Below are positions 58,313-64,000 of a stretch of 64,000 nt of DNA, one piece after another. The position numbers and the translations under genes were made by a program. The stretch is from Pomphorhynchus laevis. Its lineage: Eukaryota > Acanthocephala > Palaeacanthocephala > Echinorhynchida > Pomphorhynchidae. Under the pieces are notes generated by a model that saw only the letters and a list, made by a program, of their open reading frames with translations, was not told the DNA's origin and did not search any database. The stretch lies in the NCBI GenBank assembly GCA_012934845.2, contig WNNJ02001862.1, forward strand, positions 50,427-114,426, given 5' to 3'. The stretch's first letter is position 1. Every line of letters begins with the position of its first letter.

Positions 58313-58498
58313 ATTTTAAGTTAATTTGATTGCACAGTCATTGTTACAATTGAAATTTTAGATAACACTGCATTTTGCTTTAATCCTATATAACCAACAG
58401 CAGTACACTTCGACCAACAGCGTACCGCTGTTGGTTTATAATATTTAAGCAGTGCCATTTAGTGCAGTGTCATCTAAAATGTCAATTAAAGAGTCAAT
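58313..58498. mobile_element. Palindromic MITE, family M2, copy 3
   Basis: The left arm TTAAGTTAATTTGATTG and GCACAGTCATTGTTACAATT match copy 1. The centre contains an inverted pair ACCAACAGC and GCTGTTGGT. The right arm is cut short where a PLE tail begins. Confidence 0.65.
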
Positions 58499-58769
58499 TT
58501 TTATGAATAGAATAATAAATAGCATACGAAGTATAAGAGATCATCATGAGGAACTGCTATGTAATCAGGCTTCGGTCTCTTTTCCTCGACCCAGTATATC
58601 AGTTGTGTCAAATACATGCAAATAGTTCGTTTCCTCTAATAAAATTTAATTATTTACTGTACCTAATTCTAATACAAATTGAGTCATCGTTAAATGAAAC
58701 GATGAATGTAACAGTAAACAGAATAAATTCTAGTTACTGTTACGAGTGTTTTTGTATTATTTTCAATTA
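58499..58769 (-). repeat. PLE-tail copy, minus orientation
   Basis: The core (58535-58610) reads in minus orientation, followed by the leading phrase to about 58690. The last 21 bases (58749-58769) form the left flanking repeat of the gypsy element. Confidence 0.65.
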
Positions 58770-61700
58770 GAGGGAAATAACTATATTTGTAATAACTATA
58801 TATTTGTGACTGATATTACTTCCTTGTATTTCTAGATAGTTAAATAAAGATTATAGACTTGTCATTTACTACAGTTTATTTAACTATTGTTGGAAGCTCA
58901 GACAGCCATGGACAAGCTTTTTTAACCAGAGATATTTACAACGCCAGTCAACACAGCTGAATCGGAAAACTCATGGACACATTGGAAACGGTGTTTCGAA
59001 AAGTATCTCTCAAAGGTTCCCGACTTAGAGGAAAACAATAAGCTGGATGTTTTGATCAATCACGCTGCTCCTAACGTCTACAGTTACATTTCGACAATCT
59101 ATAATTATGATCTTGCTCTCATACGACTCGACGACCCATACTTGAAGCCAAGAAACGACGTATTCGCACTTTTTCAGTTTAGCACGTGTAAACAGTTACA
59201 GAATCAGTCGATAGACGATTTCGTCCGAGCGTTAGATCAACTTGCAAAGAATTTCGAATTCAAAGAAGTCAATGCAGACGAGCATCGCTGCTTGTGCGTC
59301 CACGACGCTTTAATTTCAGGACTAAGTTCGGGTGCGATTAGACAACGATTGTTTGAAGTGCCTTAACTCACATTGCTAACGGCAGTTGAAAAGGCCAGAA
59401 CGCTTGAATCGGATCAGCTGAACGCGGAAGCATACCGAATGACAGATATTAATGTCAGCAGTCTCCGACCAAATTGTCACGGGAGAGGCTTCGTCACCCT
59501 GTGCCGAATTCTCGTATTCAAAATCGGCATGCATCTTCTGTGGTCGTTAGATACATCCAGGAAGTAAATGTCCTGCCAGGCTTGCTGCACACTGTCGAAA
59601 ATGCAATAAGATTGGTCATTGTTCGATTGTCTGCCGGTCATATCATGATTTTCTATCTGGTTCTGCAGCTACAACTACAGAAGCGACTGTTCAATTTCCA
59701 TTTGTAGCTACACTCTCATTATCTACCACAACATCCGATGATGTAGCCCAAGCAAAAACTCAAGTACGCATTAATAATTGTCACGTGACGGCATTGATAG
59801 ATACGGGAAGCGGTGAAAACTTTATTGACTCTGCCGTGGCGTTACGCTTGAAGTTACGACGAAGGCTATACACGCATAAAGTGTATATGGCGTCCAGTGA
59901 CTACGGATCTGATATACGTCTCTGCTGTGTGGCTGATGTATCTATCAAGGAAGCAGTATATAAGTCGACCCGCTTCTTGTGTCTCAATAATTTATGCTGT
60001 GAAGTAATTCTAGGACATCCATTTCTCTCGAGTTATGAATCATTCACTATGAAATTTCGCGGAAGTATGTCGCCGCTGTCTATAGGAGCTGTTTGTACTA
60101 TCAAGGTTCATACATTTCCTTTTTTGTCTCTAATGACCGACTGCCACCCAGTTGCGATAAAGTTCAGACACTATGCACCACATCATATAAAGATAATTAA
60201 ATTAGAAATTTCGAGGATGTTGAAGGAAGGGATAATCGAGAGGTGTCAAGCACCGTGGAGGGCACAAGTCGTCGTAGTCAATAGTAATAGCGGCAGGCCG
60301 CGGCTAATTGTTGATTACTCCACAACCATTAATAAATTTACGCTGCTCGACGCTTACCCTCTACCGCGCATCGATACGATCGCAGAGCAAATCGCACGAT
60401 ACAGAGTCTATAGTAAATTCGACCTTAAAGCGGCGTACCATCAATTGAGACTCCAACCGGCCGATCGCCAATTTACAGCGTTTAAAGCCAATGGAGCATT
60501 ATATCAGTTTAAACGACTTTCTTTTAGACTTATGGACGCTACAGCTGTGTTCCAGCGTGTGATCGACCAGATCATTCAAACAGAAAAGCTAGAGGGTACT
60601 TTTGCCTATCTTGACGACTTGGTGGTATGCTGCCATTCTGCTGCGGATCATGACTATAACTTACGTAAACTATCGAAAGCAAGCTATCCAGAAAAACAAT
60701 ATAACTCTGAATGACGAGAAGTGCAAAAAGTCTGTTTGTCGCCTTAGAATACTCGGCTATGTAATCGAACACAATCAACTTCGCCCAGATCCAGCCCGTA
60801 CTAAGCCACTACAAGACATGACGGAACCAACGTGTGAAAGAGAGATGAAAATACTGTTATTGATGCTAGCACATTATTCAATATAGATAAAGAATTTTTC
60901 CGAACGCATCCAACCCTTAATCGAATGCCAATCGTTTCCGTTGCAGCGCGAAGCGGCCAACACCTTCCAAGACATGCGCCGTGATGCTATGAATGCGGTA
61001 CTTACAACAATAGATCCCACCAAGTTGCGCACTGTAGAAACGGAAGCATCTAATCACGCGATAGGAGCAATTCTGTCACAAGACCATCGCCCCGTTGCTT
61101 TTTTCTCGAAAACTCTCCAGGCATCAGCCCGCACGTATTCTTCGATTGAAAAGGAAGCAGTAGCTATCGTCGAAGCATTGAAATCATGGCGACATTATCT
61201 TTTAGGAAAACATTTCCGTGTAATAACAGACCAGCGTAACGTTTCTTTCATTTTCAAGAAGAGCCACCGTAGCCAAATCAAGAACAAAAAGTTAACTCGG
61301 TGGAGGATGGAACTAGCTGCATTCTCATTAGATATAGCTTATCGTCCAGGCTCCGAAAATCATACTGCTGATGCGTTATCCTAGATAACCCGTTTTGCCT
61401 GTACGTCCAACGATCTAATCAGATTGAGAGAAATTTATGATACATGCTGTCGCTCCGACGGAACGAGGTTGTATCACTTCGTAAGAGCAAAGAATTTACC
61501 ATTCTCAATCTCCGAGATACGTCAAGTTATTTCAAATTGTCCAACGTGTGTGAGGCTACAGCCACAATATCATAAGATACAGCCAACCCATATGATCAAA
61601 GCCACCCTACCTTTTGAAATAATTTCTATGGACTTTAAAGGCGCCCTTCCTATTCACAACAATAACCGATACCTGCTCACAGTAATAGACGAATTCTCGA

Positions 61701-62606
61701 GGTATCCATTCGCGTTCGCATGTAGTGATATGTCCGCCGACACGGTAATTCAGTGTCTGAATAGCCTATTTTTCTTATTAGGTCTTCCTGAGTGTGTACA
61801 TTGCGACCAATGGCCCGCCTTCATAGTCAGAAATTTTAAGTAGAGCGTGCGACGGTACTATTTGGAGAACGATCGAACTTACTGTGGCAACACGAAAGCT
61901 CGATATCACGCAATGGCAGCAATGTCTACCTGTTGCTCTTCATTCAATACGATCATTGTTGTGTGTGGCCACAAATTGCACGCCACACGAGCGATTCTCC
62001 AAGTTTGAAAGCCAAATAAGCTCGAATAACAATGTTCCTCAATGGCTTCTAAATTCGGGGTTAGCCGTGCTGAAGCGACACAATACGTCGAGCAAATATG
62101 ATGGAAAAATGGAAATTGTGAGGCTCGAGGAAAACAATGCTAAGCCAGCGCGTGTAGAACGATATGATGGGTCAAAGACCGTCGTGTCCCTGAAGCACCT
62201 GACCCCGTTCCCGCACGTGGACGACGAGAATAGTCACTTTTAGCCTTTGATTCCGTGCGATCTTGATACTCTCGTAAATGGTTCAACAACGCCGTCACTT
62301 CATGATGAGATGAGTATCTTGGACGAGATCACGATGTCACTTTATGGGGACGAGACATATACAGATTACGTTTCAACGTCAGAGTCTCATCGTCTAGATG
62401 GCAGCACTACCCGTTCTCAAGACGCCAGAGGCAGCAGGTCTGGCAGAGAGATGAAAACACTCAAATACTTACAAGACTACGATCGAAGTTCTCAACAGAA
62501 ACCTGGGAGAATGTCATGTATGGAAATAACTATATATTTGTCACGGATTTACTTCCTTGTATTTCCAGATAGTTAAATATATATTATAGACTTGTCATTT
62601 ACTACA
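58770..62606 (+). mobile_element. Ty3/gypsy LTR retrotransposon, broken
   Basis: Plus strand, about 3.84 kb. Likely LTRs are short: 58770-58873 and about 62512-62606, clearly similar, the right one running from TG to CA. A purine-rich stretch precedes the right LTR. Parts in order: gag-like region (58909-59470), protease (59785 on), reverse transcriptase (60150-60850), RNase H (61000-61384), integrase (61424-62243) and a short tail; no envelope gene seen. The RT, RNase H and integrase order identifies Ty3/gypsy. It is a fossil with several breaks (roughly six to ten). LTR similarity suggests moderate age. A 21-bp direct repeat flanks it (58749-58769 and 62607-62627). Confidence 0.85.
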
Positions 62607-62627
62607 TTTTTGTATTATTTTCAATTA

Positions 62628-63198
62628 CTTAAGTTGCATCACGAGACAAAATCGTTCAGTAATATGATACATAATATAATATATTTTCTGATACAAAGTA
62701 TATTATTTATTACTCATTCATAAACATCCTCAACATAAAAAGTTCAAATTCATCAATAAAAAAATTTCGCTTAATAGTTTAAATTTATTTTTAATTTATC
62801 CATTTATAAAAATTTTCCGCTAATGATCTTAAATTTATTTTTTATAATAATTTTTTGATTTATATATTTTACTATTTTCTGTTAAATGGTATTTTTATAG
62901 TAACCAAGTTTGAAATATGTATAAACTCAATATGTAATTGAGTTTATATAAACCATAAACTCAATTACTCATATAATTTATTAAATACAGCCGAATATAG
63001 TAATTTATTAAATTGGATATAATAAATATAAATATATATAAAGTATATACAATATATTATATTATATTCTTTTAAATGACCAAAAATATGAATTTTATTA
63101 GTTTCTTGGTCTTATAAAATTTATGTTACAATCAAAGGCTTTCGTTTATATTAATATTAAGATAAAACCAGCTTTATTACCAACTATTAAGTTATCCT
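62628..63198 (-). repeat. PLE-type thumb scraps and AT-rich filler
   Basis: 62790-62930 matches the end of the thumb region in minus orientation with a partial tandem repeat at 62770-62800. The rest to 63198 is AT-rich without a motif. Confidence 0.5.
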
Positions 63199-63354
63199 TT
63201 AGTTTGTTAATATAAAAGTTTCTAAAATCTTACGTTTAAATATATTGGATTCATTTGATAATATAGTAGTTCCATCGAAATCAATTATGTGATCATTATT
63301 AATGCTATGATCAACTAAGGCACTGCTTGTTCCACGTTTATGTGGATATTTATG
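63199..63354 (-). pseudogene. PLE GIY-YIG endonuclease C-terminal fragment
   Basis: Minus strand. The frame reads HKYPHKRGTSSALVDHS, then INNDHIIDFDG, then SNIFKRKILETFILTN to a stop at 63199. The pattern S-A-L-x-x-H-x-x-x-x-x-H-x-I-D-F-D followed by K-R-K-x-x-E is the end of the GIY-YIG nuclease domain in Penelope-like elements, including the conserved Glu of the second half of the fold. The first half of the domain (Y-K-I-x-C) is not found here; a fragment carrying it is at 19684-19990. Confidence 0.75.
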
Positions 63355-63653
63355 CTAGTTTAAGTGTTTTAAATTTTAATTTGAAAATGATTTTCCAATC
63401 TTCTTACCAACTATTTTAATAGAAATTAATAAGTTAATTAAATCTTGCTATTTTCAGCTTTTTGTGTAGTAAATTTGTCCATTAAATATTTTTACAAAGT
63501 CAGTCTAATTATGTTTGTTTAAAGTTAAACTTTTTGTCCTGTATTTTTATTTAATAAAAAAACTTGTCTTAAAAAATTACATTTAATGATTACCGAAATG
63601 CTAAGGTCAACTATAATTCTGAAGTAAGTAAAACTAAATACCAATCGGGACAA
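63355..63653 (-). other. Spacer inside PLE remnants
   Basis: 300 bp probably of PLE origin since both sides are PLE pieces in minus orientation, but frames are closed and no motif is readable. Confidence 0.4.
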
Positions 63654-63970
63654 TTACTTAAAAGGAAAGCAACTGCAATTACTATGTTGGCCTTCTGCTC
63701 GATATTCATTTTTACTGATTTTGTAACGACATTGATTTTGAAGAATGCCAATATCATTACAAATTGTTGCAATTCTTAAAATTTTATTATTTAATGTATT
63801 ATATTTTATATTATATGGTATGCATGAATGCTCATGCAAAAATGTTTCTTGTAAATTTAAATATGTCATCTTTACGATATAAATTAATAGTAGTTTTAAT
63901 TGATGTTAATTTAATGTTCATATCTAGATATACACCTTCTTTATCATTAATATTGGTTTTGTTAAAATAA
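63654..63970 (-). pseudogene. PLE-type RT thumb fragment, copy 4
   Basis: Minus strand. The frame matches copies 1-3 from the region before NLYRKDDIFKF through HEHSCIPYNIK to ICNDIGILQN, then diverges into unrelated residues. It lies 300 bp upstream of the GIY-YIG fragment in the same orientation, as RT and endonuclease would in a PLE, although the divergence point leaves open that two separate insertions abut. Confidence 0.6.
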
Positions 63971-64000
63971 ATTATTGATTATTATATTAATATATTATTA

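Noticed and set aside
62628-64000. Chromosome-end position because PLE-type elements can sit at telomeres
   Set aside because: No telomere-like short G-rich repeats occur at any element junction in the window.
1-64000. tRNA, rRNA or snRNA genes
   Set aside because: No cloverleaf with the conserved T-arm sequence, nor any rRNA core phrase, was noticed on either strand; a dedicated covariance scan would be decisive.

Overview
The window is AT-rich, repeat-choked DNA from a metazoan, most likely a divergent invertebrate; I cannot name the species. Three host genes can be recognised by conserved protein motifs: an RBM24/RBM38 (SUP-12/SEB4) type RNA-binding protein split by a 9.4-kb intron (exons 2296-2429 and about 11879-12308, +), a compact single-exon SUZ12, the Polycomb PRC2 subunit (41201-42781, +), and a single-exon LIPT2/LipB octanoyltransferase (57051-57704, -). 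A fourth, a cytosolic Hsp90 (25676-26751, +), is present only as a broken, 5'-truncated, intron-less copy. No rRNA, tRNA, CRISPR or operon structure is seen. The genes are unrelated in function and simply sit between transposon-filled spacers.

Left part (1-22 kb): the RBM24/38 intron carries small DNA-transposon relics (a 322-bp foldback element with TA target duplication at 11301, a 190-bp MITE at 4488, a palindromic MITE at 7313, a hAT-like end at 5931). From 12.5 to 21 kb, and again at 0.5-2 kb, 27-31 kb, 35-38 kb and 58 kb, one dispersed family dominates: the 3' tail of a reverse-transcriptase element of Penelope (PLE) or allied type, with a conserved GC-richer hairpin core. Fragments of its reverse transcriptase (RKDD motif, thumb region) occur at 29-31 kb and 63 kb. 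A second PLE set has the GIY-YIG endonuclease (19.7 kb, 63.2 kb), and around the first of these lies a cluster of repeats that match the core of a hammerhead ribozyme.

Middle (22-35 kb): a nearly full-length but frameshifted LINE with an N-terminal zinc finger, YADD reverse transcriptase and C-terminal restriction-like endonuclease (22466-25590), then the Hsp90 copy, then PLE fragments, a MITE and a second LINE fragment (33.3-34.5 kb, -).

Right part (38-64 kb): a broken Ty3/gypsy fossil (about 38.05-40.54 kb, -), SUZ12, an RTE-like endonuclease fragment bounded by tandem repeats (43.4-44.5 kb), then a dense pile of LINEs (44.6-56.9 kb): a CR1-like fragment, a minisatellite, two head-to-head copies of a jockey/CR1-like family A, a CR1-like element B with 5' UTR, ORF1 and most of ORF2, and a third copy of family A. 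LIPT2 follows, then a second, fairly complete but broken Ty3/gypsy element (58.77-62.61 kb, +) with LTRs of only about 100 bp and unusual 21-bp flanking repeats, and finally PLE fragments to the end.

All calls come from reading motifs by eye; no database search was run, so family names are given at the level the motifs allow.
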